Source of the DNA: Sphingobacteriales bacterium
GTDB lineage: Bacteria; Bacteroidota; Bacteroidia; Chitinophagales; Chitinophagaceae
Direction of reading: 5' to 3'
NCBI GenBank assembly: GCA_016219985.1
Contig: JACRJO010000032.1
Location: 1-64,000 of the forward strand
DNA length: 64,000 nt
Positions within the stretch are counted from its first letter, which is position 1. Every line of letters starts with the position of its first letter. Below, piece after piece: positions 49,385-59,535 of the stretch. Position numbers and translations under genes: made by a program. Below the pieces are notes generated by a model. That model had not been told where the DNA came from and did not search any database. It saw only the letters and a list, made by a program, of their open reading frames with translations.

Positions 49385-50554
49385 ATGGCTGCAGGAAAAG
49401 TTTTCATCTTTGATACCACACTCCGCGACGGAGAACAGGTGCCTGGTTGCAAGCTGAATACCAAGGAAAAACTGGAACTCGCCCTCGAACTGGAGGACCT
49501 GGGCGTGGATATTATTGAAGCCGGTTTCCCCATCTCTTCCCCCGGTGACTTTGAATCGGTGAACCAGATCGCAAGGGCCATTAAAAATGCCACGGTCTGC
49601 GGCCTGAGTCGTGCGGTACAAAAAGATATTGAAGTGGCGGCCGAAGCCCTGAAACATGCGGTCCGCAAAAGGATCCATACCGGCATCGGCACTTCCGATT
49701 ACCATATCAGATCCAAATTCAATTCCACCCGGGAAGAGATTCTCGAAAGGGCCGTGCAATGCGTGAAATGGGCCCGCAACTTTACCGATGACGTGGAGTT
49801 CTATGCCGAAGATGCCGGCCGTACCGATAACGAATACCTGGCCCGCGTGGTGGAAGCCGTGATCAAAGCCGGCGCCACTACCGTGAATATCCCCGATACC
49901 ACGGGGTACTGTCTGCCCTCCCAGTACGGGCAAAAAATGGCCTACCTGATCAACCATGTACCCAATATGGATAAAGCCGTACTCTCCTGTCATTGCCACA
50001 ATGACCTGGGACTGGCCACGGCCAATTCCATCGAGGGCGTGATCGCAGGGGCCCGCCAGATCGAGTGCACGATCAACGGGCTGGGGGAAAGAGCGGGTAA
50101 CACTTCGCTCGAAGAAGTGGTGATGATCCTGAAACAGCACAAACACCTGGGTCTTCATACGTCCATTAAAGCAGAACGGCTGAATCCAGTCAGCCGCCTG
50201 GTGTCTGATACCATGCGGATGCCGGTGCAGCCCAATAAAGCCATCGTGGGCAGCAATGCCTTCTCGCATTCATCCGGTATTCACCAGGATGGGTTCCTGA
50301 AAGACGCGCAGACCTACGAGATCATCAATCCCGAAGAAGTGGGCGCCGACAGTTCCAAAATCGTGCTCACCGCCCGCAGCGGGCGCAGCGCCCTTGCCTA
50401 CCGGTTCCAGAAACTGGGTTTCCAGTTTGACCGCAATGATGTGGATGTGCTGTACAATGAATTTGTGAAAGTGGCAGATAGTAAGAAAGAAGTGGAAGAT
50501 GCGGACCTGCATGCCATGGCCCTTTCTTATCAAAAGAAAGCTTCGGTTGCATAA
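49385..50554 (+). CDS. leuA: 2-isopropylmalate synthase
   Basis: First committed step of leucine synthesis: acetyl-CoA + 2-ketoisovalerate. 389 residues. Seen: [26 protein letters not shown] (metal and substrate site), [48 protein letters not shown] and [16 protein letters not shown]. It is shorter than the classic 510-570-residue enzymes: the C-terminal regulatory LeuA_C domain is missing and the protein ends soon after the catalytic and linker region, so leucine feedback at that site is not expected. Homocitrate synthase-like activity is a less likely reading given the leuCDB genes that follow. Confidence 0.92.
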   Translation: MAAGKVFIFDTTLRDGEQVPGCKLNTKEKLELALELEDLGVDIIEAGFPISSPGDFESVNQIARAIKNATVCGLSRAVQKDIEVAAEALKHAVRKRIHTGIGTSDYHIRSKFNSTREEILERAVQCVKWARNFTDDVEFYAEDAGRTDNEYLARVVEAVIKAGATTVNIPDTTGYCLPSQYGQKMAYLINHVPNMDKAVLSCHCHNDLGLATANSIEGVIAGARQIECTINGLGERAGNTSLEEVVMILKQHKHLGLHTSIKAERLNPVSRLVSDTMRMPVQPNKAIVGSNAFSHSSGIHQDGFLKDAQTYEIINPEEVGADSSKIVLTARSGRSALAYRFQKLGFQFDRNDVDVLYNEFVKVADSKKEVEDADLHAMALSYQKKASVA

Positions 50555-50680
50555 GCTAAGAGATAAAGAGAAAAGAGTTAAAGAAGTAGTAAGGCTGCCC
50601 GGAATTTTACAGAAAAGCAGTCTCCTGAAAAATACAGGTAAGGGTCAATAAAAAAACAAGTGAACGATTTTACAGATAAC

Positions 50681-52141
50681 ATGGAATCTAACAAGCATAA
50701 GAACAGTTCTTCAATCCCTTCCCCGGGGGCAGGGGGAATCACCTTATTTGATAAAATCTGGGAGAAGCATGTCGTCAAAACCATTGACGACGGCCCATCT
50801 GTTTTATATATTGACAAACACCTGATTCATGAAGTAACCAGCCCGCAGGCTTTTACGGGACTAAACAAGAGAGGCATTCAGGTTTTCCGCCCGAAACAGG
50901 TTGTGGCCACGGCCGATCACAATGTGCCCACCCTGAACCAGCACCTCCCGATCAAAGAAGAACTCGGGCGCAAACAGGTAGAAGCCCTTATTAAGAACTG
51001 CGCCGAACATGGTATCGAATTATATGGCCTTGGACACCCCTTCCAGGGCATTGTTCATGTGATCGGGCCCGAACTCGGCATCACCCGGCCGGGCATGACC
51101 ATCGTTTGCGGCGACAGCCACACTTCCACCCACGGCGCTTTCGGGTCCATAGCTTTTGGCATCGGTACCAGTGAAGTGGAAATGGTGATGGCCACCCAGT
51201 GTTTGCTGCAGAGTAAACCTAAACTGATGCGGATTACCGTGGACGGCACCCTGAACAAGGGTGTTGTTTCCAAAGATATTGTCCTGTATATCCTGTCAAA
51301 GATCTCAGCCAGCGGCGCCACCGGCTATGCTGTCGAATTTGCCGGCTCCGCCATCCGCTCCCTCAGCATGGAAGCCCGGATGACCATTTGCAATATGAGC
51401 ATCGAAATGGGCGGCCGTTGCGGCCTGATCGCACCGGACGAAACCACGTTCAATTATATAAAAGGAAGGGAATTTGCTCCAAAGGGCGCTGACTGGGACC
51501 GTGAATCAGCAAGCTGGGAAAAACTCTATTCCGATGCAGATGCAGTATTCGATAAAGAATACCATTTCAATGCAGAAGATATTCAGCCGATGATCACCTA
51601 CGGGACCAACCCCGGTATGGGCATTGGCGTGAACGAAAACATCCCCACCACGGAAACGATCCACGAAACGGACCGCTCCGGGCTGGCCAAATCGCTGGCC
51701 TATATGGGACTGAGAGAGGGAACGCCGATCAAAGGACAAAAGATTGATTATGTGTTCATCGGCAGTTGTACCAACTCCCGGATCGAAGACCTGCGCATGG
51801 TGGCCTCTTTTGTAAAAGGGAAAAAGAAGGATGATTCGGTGGAAGTATGGGTTGTACCGGGAAGCAAACAGGTGGAAGCCCAGGCGATTAAGGAAGGAAT
51901 TGACAAAGTATTCGAGGAAGCCGGATTCCAGTTGAGACAGCCCGGCTGCTCCGCCTGCCTGGGTATGAACGAAGACAAGATTCCCGCCGGAAAATATTGT
52001 ATCAGCACATCTAACCGTAACTTTGAAGGAAGGCAGGGAGCCGGCGCCAGGACCTTACTGGCCAGTCCTTTAACCGCTGCGGCAGCAGCTATTACCGGAA
52101 AGGTCAGTGATATCAGAGAACTTCTTCAGCATAACAATTAA
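50681..52141 (+). CDS. leuC: 3-isopropylmalate dehydratase large subunit
   Basis: The 4Fe-4S subunit of isopropylmalate isomerase; 486 residues from the ATG at 50681 (an in-frame GTG at 50660 is less likely). Family homology starts at [12 protein letters not shown]; the roughly 20 residues before it ([17 protein letters not shown]) are an unusual extension. Cluster cysteines lie in [14 protein letters not shown] and [36 protein letters not shown] is the active-site block. It is followed 9 bases later by leuD. Confidence 0.95.
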   Translation: MESNKHKNSSSIPSPGAGGITLFDKIWEKHVVKTIDDGPSVLYIDKHLIHEVTSPQAFTGLNKRGIQVFRPKQVVATADHNVPTLNQHLPIKEELGRKQVEALIKNCAEHGIELYGLGHPFQGIVHVIGPELGITRPGMTIVCGDSHTSTHGAFGSIAFGIGTSEVEMVMATQCLLQSKPKLMRITVDGTLNKGVVSKDIVLYILSKISASGATGYAVEFAGSAIRSLSMEARMTICNMSIEMGGRCGLIAPDETTFNYIKGREFAPKGADWDRESASWEKLYSDADAVFDKEYHFNAEDIQPMITYGTNPGMGIGVNENIPTTETIHETDRSGLAKSLAYMGLREGTPIKGQKIDYVFIGSCTNSRIEDLRMVASFVKGKKKDDSVEVWVVPGSKQVEAQAIKEGIDKVFEEAGFQLRQPGCSACLGMNEDKIPAGKYCISTSNRNFEGRQGAGARTLLASPLTAAAAAITGKVSDIRELLQHNN

Positions 52142-52150
52142 TTAGTAGAG

Positions 52151-52738
52151 ATGTCCAAGCCGCTTAGTATAGTGAAAAGCAGATTCATCCCGGTCAACAT
52201 CGAAAACATCGATACAGACCAGATCATTCCTGCCCGTTTCTTAAAAGCCACCACAAAAGAAGGATTTGGTAAAAACCTGTTCCGCGACTGGAGATACGAG
52301 AACGATGACGAAACAAAACCCAAAGCGGATTTTCCCCTGAACCAGGCCCGGTACAGCGGGGAGATACTGGTAGCCGGGAAAAATTTCGGATGCGGTTCTT
52401 CCCGGGAACATGCGGCCTGGTCCATCCTGGATTATGGATTCCGTGTGGTGGTATCCAGTTTCTTCGCCGATATTTTTAAAAACAATGCCCTGAACAATGG
52501 AGTCCTGCCGGTACAGGTAAGCGATGGCTTCCTGCAAAAGATCTTTGCCCGGGATGCGGAAAGCGAACTGACCGTTGACCTGGCCCGGCAAACCATCACG
52601 ATAAACGCCTCTGGCGAAAGCGAATCCTTTGACATAAACAGTTACAAGAAAACCTGTTTGCTCAACGGGTATGATGATATTGATTTTTTACTGAGTATTA
52701 AACCAGAAATCGAAACATTCGAAACCGAAAGAGGATAA
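52151..52738 (+). CDS. leuD: 3-isopropylmalate dehydratase small subunit
   Basis: The swivel-domain partner of LeuC; 195 residues. Seen: [13 protein letters not shown] near the start, [46 protein letters not shown] in the middle. It lies between leuC (9 bases) and leuB (5 bases), clearly one transcript. Confidence 0.96.
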   Translation: MSKPLSIVKSRFIPVNIENIDTDQIIPARFLKATTKEGFGKNLFRDWRYENDDETKPKADFPLNQARYSGEILVAGKNFGCGSSREHAAWSILDYGFRVVVSSFFADIFKNNALNNGVLPVQVSDGFLQKIFARDAESELTVDLARQTITINASGESESFDINSYKKTCLLNGYDDIDFLLSIKPEIETFETERG

Positions 52739-52743
52739 ACACT

Positions 52744-53859
52744 ATGAAAAAGAAAATTGCCGTAATTGAAGGAGATGGGATCGGTCCCGAAGTAACCAAA
52801 CAGGCCATCCGGGTGCTGAATGCCATTGCCGAATCTTTCCATCATGAATTTGAATACAGTTATTGCCTGATGGGGGCCGACGCGATCGACAAAACCGGCA
52901 ATCCCCTGCCGGATGAGACCATCGAAACCTGCCTGAACAGCGATGCTATTTTATTCGGCGCCATTGGCCACCCGAAATACGATAATGACCCGACCGCCAA
53001 AGTAAGACCCGAACAGGGTTTGCTGAAACTGCGCAAATCCCTCCAGCTCTACGCGAATATCCGGCCCGTGAGCACTTACTCCTCCCTGTTTCACCTGTCA
53101 CCGCTGAAAAGCAAGCATATTGAAGGAGTTGACTTTGTGATCTACCGCGAACTGACCGGTGGTATTTATTTCGGGAAAAAAGAAACCAGCGCCGATGGCA
53201 ACCTGTCATCCGATGACTGCAGCTACAGCCGGGAAGAAATCGAGCGGATCGCCCACCTCGCTTTCCAGCATGCACAGAAAAGAAAAAAGAAACTGACCCT
53301 CGTGGATAAAGCCAACGTACTGGAAACCTCCCGTCTCTGGAGAAAAGTGGTACAGGAACTGGCAGCGCATTACCCCGAAGTAACGGTGGATTATATGTTC
53401 GTGGACAATGCCTCCATGCAGATTATTGTCAATCCGAAACAGTTTGATGTGATCCTCACAGAAAATATGTTTGGTGATATCCTCAGCGATGAATCCAGCG
53501 TGATCAGCGGATCCCTGGGCTTATTGCCCTCCGCATCGATCGGGAAAGGCTCCGCCCTTTTCGAACCCATTCACGGTTCTTACCCGCAGGCAGCCGGTAA
53601 GGATATTGCCAACCCGATCGGGTCCATCCTGTCTGCGGCCATGCTGCTGGATCACCTGGAGATGAAAGAGGAAGCGCAATTAGTACGCGACGCGGTAAAC
53701 TGGACCCTGCTGAATTCCTTTGTGACAAAAGATATTGACCCTGTTAATTTTTATTTCACCTCCACCATCGGCGAACTGATCAGTGATTTTGTGAGTGGTA
53801 AAATTTCCGGCACGGTCAATACGGAGAACATTGAGTTGAGAAAATCAACCATCATCTGA
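52744..53859 (+). CDS. leuB: 3-isopropylmalate dehydrogenase
   Basis: NAD-dependent oxidative decarboxylase of leucine synthesis; 371 residues. Seen: AVIEGDGIGPEVTKQAIRVL, the substrate Arg region RPEQGLLKLRKSLQLYANIRPV, YRELTGGIYFGKK, and the metal/NAD blocks VDNASMQIIVNPKQFDVILTENMFGDILSDESSVI and FEPIHGSYPQAAGKDIANPIGSILSAAMLL. Last gene of the leu set. No terminator separates it from the Ile/Val leader 108 bases downstream. Confidence 0.96.
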   Translation: MKKKIAVIEGDGIGPEVTKQAIRVLNAIAESFHHEFEYSYCLMGADAIDKTGNPLPDETIETCLNSDAILFGAIGHPKYDNDPTAKVRPEQGLLKLRKSLQLYANIRPVSTYSSLFHLSPLKSKHIEGVDFVIYRELTGGIYFGKKETSADGNLSSDDCSYSREEIERIAHLAFQHAQKRKKKLTLVDKANVLETSRLWRKVVQELAAHYPEVTVDYMFVDNASMQIIVNPKQFDVILTENMFGDILSDESSVISGSLGLLPSASIGKGSALFEPIHGSYPQAAGKDIANPIGSILSAAMLLDHLEMKEEAQLVRDAVNWTLLNSFVTKDIDPVNFYFTSTIGELISDFVSGKISGTVNTENIELRKSTII

Positions 53860-53967
53860 TATTTTAAATGAACAACTAACGGCGGTTTGTCCATTTAAAA
53901 ATAATTATGGCTTGCTGAGTTCTTTTTTTGAAACGGCGGGTGTATATTTACAAAGCATACATCCTTC

Positions 53968-54066
53968 ATGTTGAAGAATAACATATATAATACCATTACC
54001 GCTTTGGCCTCAATTATTATTGTGGTGGTCATTATTATATCTTCAAACGGAGGTGGTGCCTGGTAA
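53968..54066 (+). CDS. Ile/Val-rich leader peptide of the ilv attenuator (32 aa)
   Basis: ATG at 53968, tandem TAA TAA stops at 54064-54069. The peptide starts MLKNNIYNTITALAS, runs through nine branched-chain residues IIIVVVIII, and ends SSNGGGAW. In total 8 Ile, 3 Val and 2 Leu in 32 residues. Its only evident role is to let ribosomes sense charged tRNA-Ile and tRNA-Val. The peptide is cis-acting and unlikely to have another function. Its final Gly codons double as one arm of the antiterminator. Confidence 0.85.
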   Translation: MLKNNIYNTITALASIIIVVVIIISSNGGGAW

Positions 54067-54091
54067 TAAAAGTAAAAAAACTAAATACAGC

Positions 54092-54120
54092 AACCCGCCT
54101 CCTGAAAGGCGGGTTTTTTT
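54092..54120 (+). terminator. Attenuator terminator before ilvE
   Basis: AACCCGCCT (54092-54100) pairs with AGGCGGGTT (54107-54115), 6-nt loop CCTGAA, followed by seven T in total. Strong intrinsic terminator placed before, not after, an operon. Confidence 0.93.
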
Positions 54121-54235
54121 GGGCCCCGCCGCTCACCAGGCGAAACGGAACCGGAAGAGAGAACAGGATGGCAGATAAATTGAAATAACAGTATTTAAAC
54201 ACAACCCGGCAAAACGCGGGTTAAGGCAGGATAAA

Positions 54236-55147
54236 ATGGCGAACTATTATAATGAACATACGGTACTCTGGCTGAACGGCAGCTTTGTAAAAGCAGCCGA
54301 AGCAAAAATGGATCTTTACAGCCAGTCGCTTCATTACGGCTATTCCGTTTTTGAAGGCATCCGCTCTTACAAAACAGGAAGCGGCGCTACCCGGATCTTT
54401 AAAGCAACAGCACATTTTGATCGCTTGCAGCAATCGGCAGCGGCCCTGAACATGCCCTATCACTGGAATACGGCAGACCTGGCGGAGATCACGTATGAAG
54501 TATTAGAGCGAAACAACCTGCAGGATGCCTATATCCGCCCCGTGGTCTATGCACCGGCCAATATGAGCTTCGCGGAAAACAAAGAATCCTTCCTGTTTAT
54601 CGAAGCCTGGGAAATGCAACCCTTTCTCGGCAATAAACTGCTGAGCGTGATGACCAGTTCCTTTCAGCGTCCCAATCCGAAAGGATTTAAGATAACCGCC
54701 AAAGCCGCGGGTCATTATGTAAACTCCATTCTCGCCAGCCAGGAAGCCAAGGCCGCCGGGTTTGATGAGGCCTTACTGACCGATATGAGTGGCTTTGTGG
54801 CAGAAGGACCCGGCGCGAATTTGTTTTACGAGAAAGACGGGAAACTCTTCACTCCTTCCACCGGGAATATTTTACCCGGCATTACCCGGGCCACTGTATT
54901 TGAGCTCTGCGATGAACTGGGCATAACCGCGGAAGAAAGACAAATCAGCCTGGAAGAACTGAAAAAGGCGGATGCTGTTTTCTATTGCGGCACTGCGGCC
55001 GAAGTGGTGGGGTGGAAAAACCTGGACGATACTTTGTTCCCCCTGCCCTGGGAACAAAGTGTAAGTAAGATTATCCAGGAGGCCTATAAACATAAAGTAA
55101 CCGAAAAAGCATACCGTACCACCGCTGAAACTGCGGGACTGGCCTGA
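54236..55147 (+). CDS. ilvE: Branched-chain amino acid aminotransferase
   Basis: PLP fold-type IV transaminase for the last step of Ile, Val and Leu synthesis; 303 residues. Seen: HYGYSVFEGIRSYKT near the start, RPVVYAPANMSF, the Schiff-base Lys region KITAKAAGHYVNSILASQEAKAAGFDEALLTD, EGPGANLFYEKDGKLFTPS, and LPGITRATVFELCDELG. First gene behind the attenuator; ilvD follows 27 bases later. Confidence 0.95.
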   Translation: MANYYNEHTVLWLNGSFVKAAEAKMDLYSQSLHYGYSVFEGIRSYKTGSGATRIFKATAHFDRLQQSAAALNMPYHWNTADLAEITYEVLERNNLQDAYIRPVVYAPANMSFAENKESFLFIEAWEMQPFLGNKLLSVMTSSFQRPNPKGFKITAKAAGHYVNSILASQEAKAAGFDEALLTDMSGFVAEGPGANLFYEKDGKLFTPSTGNILPGITRATVFELCDELGITAEERQISLEELKKADAVFYCGTAAEVVGWKNLDDTLFPLPWEQSVSKIIQEAYKHKVTEKAYRTTAETAGLA

Positions 55148-55174
55148 TGAGCAGCCGGTAAACAAATAAATAAC

Positions 55175-56863
55175 ATGAGCGAATTAAACAGATACAGCAA
55201 GACATTAACACAGGATCCGACACAGCCTGCGGCCCAGGCCATGTACTATGGCATCGGGTTCAAAGAAGAAGATTTTAATAAAGCACAGATCGGCATTGTG
55301 AGTATGGGCTGGGACGGCAATACCTGCAATATGCACCTGAACGATCTGGCCACCACGGTACGGAACAGTGTGAATGCCACCGAAGGCTTACTGGGTCTCC
55401 GTTTTTATACAATCGGGGTAAGTGACGGGATCAGCATGGGTACTGATGGCATGCGTTATAGCCTGGTAAGCCGGGATGTGATCGCGGACAGTATTGAAAC
55501 CAATGCCGGCGCCCAGTATTATGACGGGCTGATCGCCATCCCCGGTTGCGACAAGAACATGCCCGGTGCGATCATTGCTATGGGGAGACTGAACCGTCCT
55601 TCTATCCTGCTTTATGGCGGTACGATCGCACCCGGTCATTACAAGGGAGAAGACCTGAATATCGTGAGCGCTTTCGAAGCGCTCGGTCAAAAGATCGCGG
55701 GGAAATTAAGCGAAGGCGACTTCAAAGGGATCGTTCAGCATTCCTGCCCCGGCGCCGGCGCCTGCGGTGGTATGTACACCGCCAATACCATGGCTTCGGC
55801 CATTGAGGCGCTGGGCATGAGTTTACCCAATTCTTCCTCCAACCCTGCACTGAGCGAAGACAAACAAAAAGAATGCGCAGCAGCGGGTGCCGCGATCAAA
55901 GTATTGCTGGAGAAGAATATCACCCCGAAAGATATTATGACCCGCCAGGCTTTTGAAAATGCCATCACCGTGGTCATGGTGCTGGGTGGCAGTACCAATG
56001 CGGTACTCCACCTGATCGCGATGGCCAAAAGCGTGGACCTTCAGCTCACCCCCGATGATTTCCAAAAAATCAGTGACCGTATCCCGGTACTAGCTGATTT
56101 CAAACCATCCGGTAAATACCTGATGGAAGATTTACACCAGCACGGCGGTGTTCCTGCCGTGATGAAATATCTCCTGAAAAATGGCTTATTGCACGGCGAT
56201 TGTTTGACAGTAACCGGAAGAACGGTTGCAGAGAATTTAGCAGGTGTCCCGGATCTGGATTTTAGCGCCCAGGACATTATACGCCCCTTAGAACAACCGT
56301 TGAAAAAAACGGGGCACCTGCAAATCCTGTATGGCAACCTGGCCGAAAGGGGCAGCGTGGCTAAGATCAGTGGTAAAGAAGGGGAACGGTTTGAAGGAAC
56401 AGCCCGTGTATTTAACGGGGAGAAAGACCTGATTGAAGGAATCTCTTCCGGCCGGGTACATGCCGGCGATGTGGTGGTGATCCGGTACATCGGTCCGAAA
56501 GGAGCACCGGGTATGCCGGAAATGCTGAAACCCACCGGCGCCATCATCGGCGCAGGCCTGGGAAAATCCGTGGCATTGATCACCGATGGCCGTTTCAGCG
56601 GGGGCACCCATGGTTTCGTGGTGGGACATATCACCCCCGAAGCATTTGACGGCGGACTGATCGGCCTCGTGGAAGATAATGACATCATTGAGATCGACGC
56701 GGTGAAAAATACCCTTACCCTGAAAGTAAGTGAGGCCGTGATCGCCGAAAGAAAGAAGAACTGGAAACAACCCGCGTTAAAAGCAACCAAAGGCGTTTTG
56801 TATAAGTACGCAAAAACAGTGAGACCGGCCGACCAGGGCTGCGTGACCGACGAAGGATTATGA
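55175..56863 (+). CDS. ilvD: Dihydroxy-acid dehydratase
   Basis: An Fe-S dehydratase that makes the 2-keto acids of Val and Ile; 562 residues. Seen: [16 protein letters not shown] with the first cluster Cys, [76 protein letters not shown], and [19 protein letters not shown] at the C-terminus. All three cluster cysteines are present. Confidence 0.96.
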   Translation: MSELNRYSKTLTQDPTQPAAQAMYYGIGFKEEDFNKAQIGIVSMGWDGNTCNMHLNDLATTVRNSVNATEGLLGLRFYTIGVSDGISMGTDGMRYSLVSRDVIADSIETNAGAQYYDGLIAIPGCDKNMPGAIIAMGRLNRPSILLYGGTIAPGHYKGEDLNIVSAFEALGQKIAGKLSEGDFKGIVQHSCPGAGACGGMYTANTMASAIEALGMSLPNSSSNPALSEDKQKECAAAGAAIKVLLEKNITPKDIMTRQAFENAITVVMVLGGSTNAVLHLIAMAKSVDLQLTPDDFQKISDRIPVLADFKPSGKYLMEDLHQHGGVPAVMKYLLKNGLLHGDCLTVTGRTVAENLAGVPDLDFSAQDIIRPLEQPLKKTGHLQILYGNLAERGSVAKISGKEGERFEGTARVFNGEKDLIEGISSGRVHAGDVVVIRYIGPKGAPGMPEMLKPTGAIIGAGLGKSVALITDGRFSGGTHGFVVGHITPEAFDGGLIGLVEDNDIIEIDAVKNTLTLKVSEAVIAERKKNWKQPALKATKGVLYKYAKTVRPADQGCVTDEGL

Positions 56864-56871
56864 ATAGCATC

Positions 56872-56961
56872 TGGGTGACAATCATTGAGTATTGAAAACC
56901 TGCCTGCCGGCAGGCAGGTTGAACATTGAACATTCGAACATCAGTATTAAATAAGTTGAAC
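56872..56961. repeat. Word tract TTGAACATTGAACATTCGAAC with nested palindrome
   Basis: TTGAGTATTGAAAA, then the perfect palindrome CCTGCCTGCCGGCAGGCAGG (56899-56918), then TTGAACATTGAACATTCGAAC up to the ilvB start. The tract fills an intra-operon gap. Confidence 0.8.
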
Positions 56962-58710
56962 ATGGAAACGCTAACACCAAAGAAAGAAACAGTATCCGCC
57001 CCGGCCGTCACAACAATCAGCGGGAGCAAAGCCGTATTAGAAGCTTTTTTAGCCGAAGGCGTGGATACCGTTTTTGGTTATCCCGGCGGTGCCATCATGC
57101 CTATCTATGATGCATTGTATGATTATAATGAAAAACTGAAGCATATCCTCGTGCGTCATGAACAGGGAGCGATCCATGCGGCCCAGGGATTTGCCCGTGC
57201 CAGTGGCCGTACCGGTGTGGTATTCGCCACCAGCGGACCCGGCGCCACCAACCTCGTAACCGGCCTGGCAGATGCCATGATCGATTCTACCCCGGTTGTC
57301 TGCATCACGGGCCAGGTTTTTGCGCATCTCCTCGGCACCGATGCCTTCCAGGAAACGGATGTGATCAATATCACCACCCCGGTTACCAAATGGAATTACC
57401 AGGTAACGGATGCCACCGAGATCCCCCATGTGCTGGCCAAGGCATTTTACATTGCGAAAAGCGGCCGGCCCGGCCCGGTGCTGGTCGACATCACCAAGAA
57501 TGCCCAGCTGCAATTGTTTGAATACAGTGGTTACCAGAAGTGCACGCATATCCGCAGTTACCGGCCCAAGCCGATCGTAAGAAAGGAATATGTTGAAGAA
57601 GCGGCGGCCCTGATCAATAAAGCCGAAAAACCCTTTGTGATCTTCGGGCAGGGCGTGATTCTTGGTAAAGCCGAAAAAGAATTCAAACAATTTATTGAGA
57701 AATCCGGTATCCCCGCGGCATGGACCATCATGGGTATGAGTGCGATCCCGACAGATCACCCGCTGGCAGTGGGGATGCTGGGGATGCATGGCAATTATGG
57801 TCCCAATGTACTGACCAATGAATGCGATGTGCTGATCGCGGTAGGAATGCGCTTTGATGACCGGGTGACCGGCCGGCTGGATAAATACGCGAAACAGGCC
57901 AAAGTGATCCATCTCGATATTGATCCTTCCGAAATTGACAAGAATGTGAAAGTGGATGTCCCGGTCTGGGGCGACTGTAAAGAAACGCTGCCCCTGCTGA
58001 CCCGGCTGGTGGAACAAAAAGTCTACCCGCAATGGTTGCAAAAATTCAAGGAATACCAGCAGAAAGAAGAAGAGAAAGTCATTCAGGAGGAACTAAACCC
58101 CACTACGGAAATCCTCACCATGGGTGAAGTCATCAAGACCCTGAATGAACTGACCCGGGGGAATGCCGTGATCGTGACTGATGTGGGACAGCACCAGATG
58201 GTGGCCTGCCGCTACGCCAAATACAACCAGAGCCGGAGCAATATCACCAGCGGTGGTCTCGGTACCATGGGCTATGCTCTTCCGGCCGCTATCGGGGCCA
58301 GCTATGGAGCGCCGGACCGGACCATTGTTGCCATCATTGGAGACGGGGGTTTTCAAATGACCCTCCAGGAACTCGGAACCATCATGCAGTTTAAACCGGA
58401 TGTGAAACTGCTGATCCTGAATAATAATTTCCTGGGAATGGTGCGCCAGTGGCAGCAACTGTTCCATGAGAAGCGCTATTCCTTCGTGGACATCCAGAGC
58501 CCGGATTTTGTACAGGTGGCCAAAGGCTTTGGCATCCCCGGCAAAAGCATTTCGAAAAGGGAGGACCTGGTAACAGCACTGGAAGAATTGCTGAACAGCA
58601 AGGGAACCTTCCTGCTGGAAGTCATGGTGGGAAAAGAGAACAATGTATTCCCGATGGTGCCGCAGGGAAGAGGAGTGGCGGAGATAGTGCTGAGTAAAGA
58701 GGAGATTTAA
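56962..58710 (+). CDS. ilvB: Acetolactate synthase large subunit
   Basis: ThDP enzyme making 2-acetolactate and 2-aceto-2-hydroxybutyrate; 582 residues from ATG 56962. The frame opens at 56926, but that stretch lies in a word tract. Seen: ThDP-binding catalytic Glu in ILVRHEQGAIHAAQGFARASG, FAD-binding TGRLDKYAKQAKVIHLDIDPSE, and the C-terminal ThDP motif GDGGFQMTLQELGTIMQFKPDVKLLILNN. Paired with ilvN downstream. Confidence 0.95.
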   Translation: METLTPKKETVSAPAVTTISGSKAVLEAFLAEGVDTVFGYPGGAIMPIYDALYDYNEKLKHILVRHEQGAIHAAQGFARASGRTGVVFATSGPGATNLVTGLADAMIDSTPVVCITGQVFAHLLGTDAFQETDVINITTPVTKWNYQVTDATEIPHVLAKAFYIAKSGRPGPVLVDITKNAQLQLFEYSGYQKCTHIRSYRPKPIVRKEYVEEAAALINKAEKPFVIFGQGVILGKAEKEFKQFIEKSGIPAAWTIMGMSAIPTDHPLAVGMLGMHGNYGPNVLTNECDVLIAVGMRFDDRVTGRLDKYAKQAKVIHLDIDPSEIDKNVKVDVPVWGDCKETLPLLTRLVEQKVYPQWLQKFKEYQQKEEEKVIQEELNPTTEILTMGEVIKTLNELTRGNAVIVTDVGQHQMVACRYAKYNQSRSNITSGGLGTMGYALPAAIGASYGAPDRTIVAIIGDGGFQMTLQELGTIMQFKPDVKLLILNNNFLGMVRQWQQLFHEKRYSFVDIQSPDFVQVAKGFGIPGKSISKREDLVTALEELLNSKGTFLLEVMVGKENNVFPMVPQGRGVAEIVLSKEEI

Positions 58711-58713
58711 ATG

Positions 58714-58931
58714 AAGTAAAAATTCAAAAGTTAAACCTGCCCGCCGGAGCCTTGGCGCAGGGGGAGTCAAAAAAATCATAGCAGGAAATTTCATTACTGA
58801 AATGATTAACCCGGGTTTGGGAAACTGACTTCAACTTTTGAAAAATTAAAAAATAATATTCAACAGGTTCCAAAGTGAAAAGATACTCCCGCTTTAGGAC
58901 TCTTTTTGACTTTTAACTTTTAACTTTTGAA
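58714..58931. repeat. Word tract TTCAAAAGTTAAA / CTTTTAACTTTTAACTTTTGAA, inverted halves
   Basis: AATTCAAAAGTTAAACC on the left meets CTTCAACTTTTGAAAAATT (about 58831) and TTTGACTTTTAACTTTTAAC (about 58907) on the right. A GC-rich CCTGCCCGCC...CTTGGCGCAGG remnant lies at about 58736. All within the ilvB-ilvN gap. Confidence 0.75.
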
Positions 58932-58941
58932 TTCCCAGCAT

Positions 58942-59535
58942 ATGCAAACCAAAAAAGAATACACCATCACTGTCTACACCGAGAACCAGGTGGGCCTGCT
59001 CAACCGGATCGCGATCATTTTCTCCCGGAGAAAGATCAATATCGAGAGCCTGAACACCTCGCCCACGGAAGTGGACAGTGTACACCGGTTCACCATTGTG
59101 ATCAATGAATTTGAGGACGTGGTGCGCAAGCTCTGCCGCCAGATCGAAAAACAGGTGGAAGTGCTGAAAGCGTATTACAATACCGAGGAGGAGATTGTAT
59201 GGCAGGAACTGGCGCTCTATAAAGTGCCCACGGACGTGATCGCAACAGAAGTAAAAGTGGAACGCCTTCTGCGACAGAACGGCGCCCATACCGTGGTGAT
59301 CCGGAAAGACTATACGGTTTTTGCCGTAGCGGGTCACCGGGAAGAAACAGAGGCCCTGATCAAAGTACTGGAACCCTACGGGCTGATCGAATTTGTACGG
59401 AGCGCCCGGGTGGCCATTATCAAAGGCAGCAGCGGCTTCCACGAAAGACTCAAGGAATTTGAACACATGGAACCGGGGGAAGAAGCAATTGAAAATGAAT
59501 TCCTGGATAAAAATGAAGAGATTTTCACCATGTAG
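58942..59535 (+). CDS. ilvN: Acetolactate synthase small subunit
   Basis: The regulatory subunit that carries the ACT domain and binds valine; 197 residues from ATG 58942. Seen: EYTITVYTENQVGLLNRIAIIFSRRKINIESLNTSPTE, the ACT domain, then VDSVHRFTIVI, and the C-terminal region LALYKVP and GLIEFVRSARVAIIKGSSG. It is co-transcribed with ilvB despite the 231-base repeat-filled gap. Confidence 0.94.
   Translation: MQTKKEYTITVYTENQVGLLNRIAIIFSRRKINIESLNTSPTEVDSVHRFTIVINEFEDVVRKLCRQIEKQVEVLKAYYNTEEEIVWQELALYKVPTDVIATEVKVERLLRQNGAHTVVIRKDYTVFAVAGHREETEALIKVLEPYGLIEFVRSARVAIIKGSSGFHERLKEFEHMEPGEEAIENEFLDKNEEIFTM

Larger units (their letters stand above)
53860..54235 (+). promoter_or_regulatory. Ile/Val attenuator leader region of the ilv operon
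   Basis: The 376 bases between leuB and ilvE contain a leader peptide (53968-54066), an antiterminator pairing and a terminator (54092-54120). GGAGGTGG (54049-54056, inside the last codons of the peptide) can pair with CCGCCTCC (54095-54102), eight pairs including one U-G, which would block the terminator's 5' arm. If ribosomes stall on the Ile/Val codons the antiterminator can form; if they reach the stop they cover 54049-54056 and the terminator folds. Mechanism inferred from the sequence. About 115 bases of apparently unstructured leader follow before ilvE. Confidence 0.82.

Noticed and set aside
53930..53960. TTTG ... TATATTTA promoter upstream of the Ile/Val leader peptide
   Set aside because: The boxes are about 12 bases apart, too close for the Bacteroidota -33/-7 spacing, and the second has a mismatch; recorded as unresolved rather than called.
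57049..58041. 330-codon minus-strand frame opposite ilvB
   Set aside because: Shadow of acetolactate synthase, with no domain seen.
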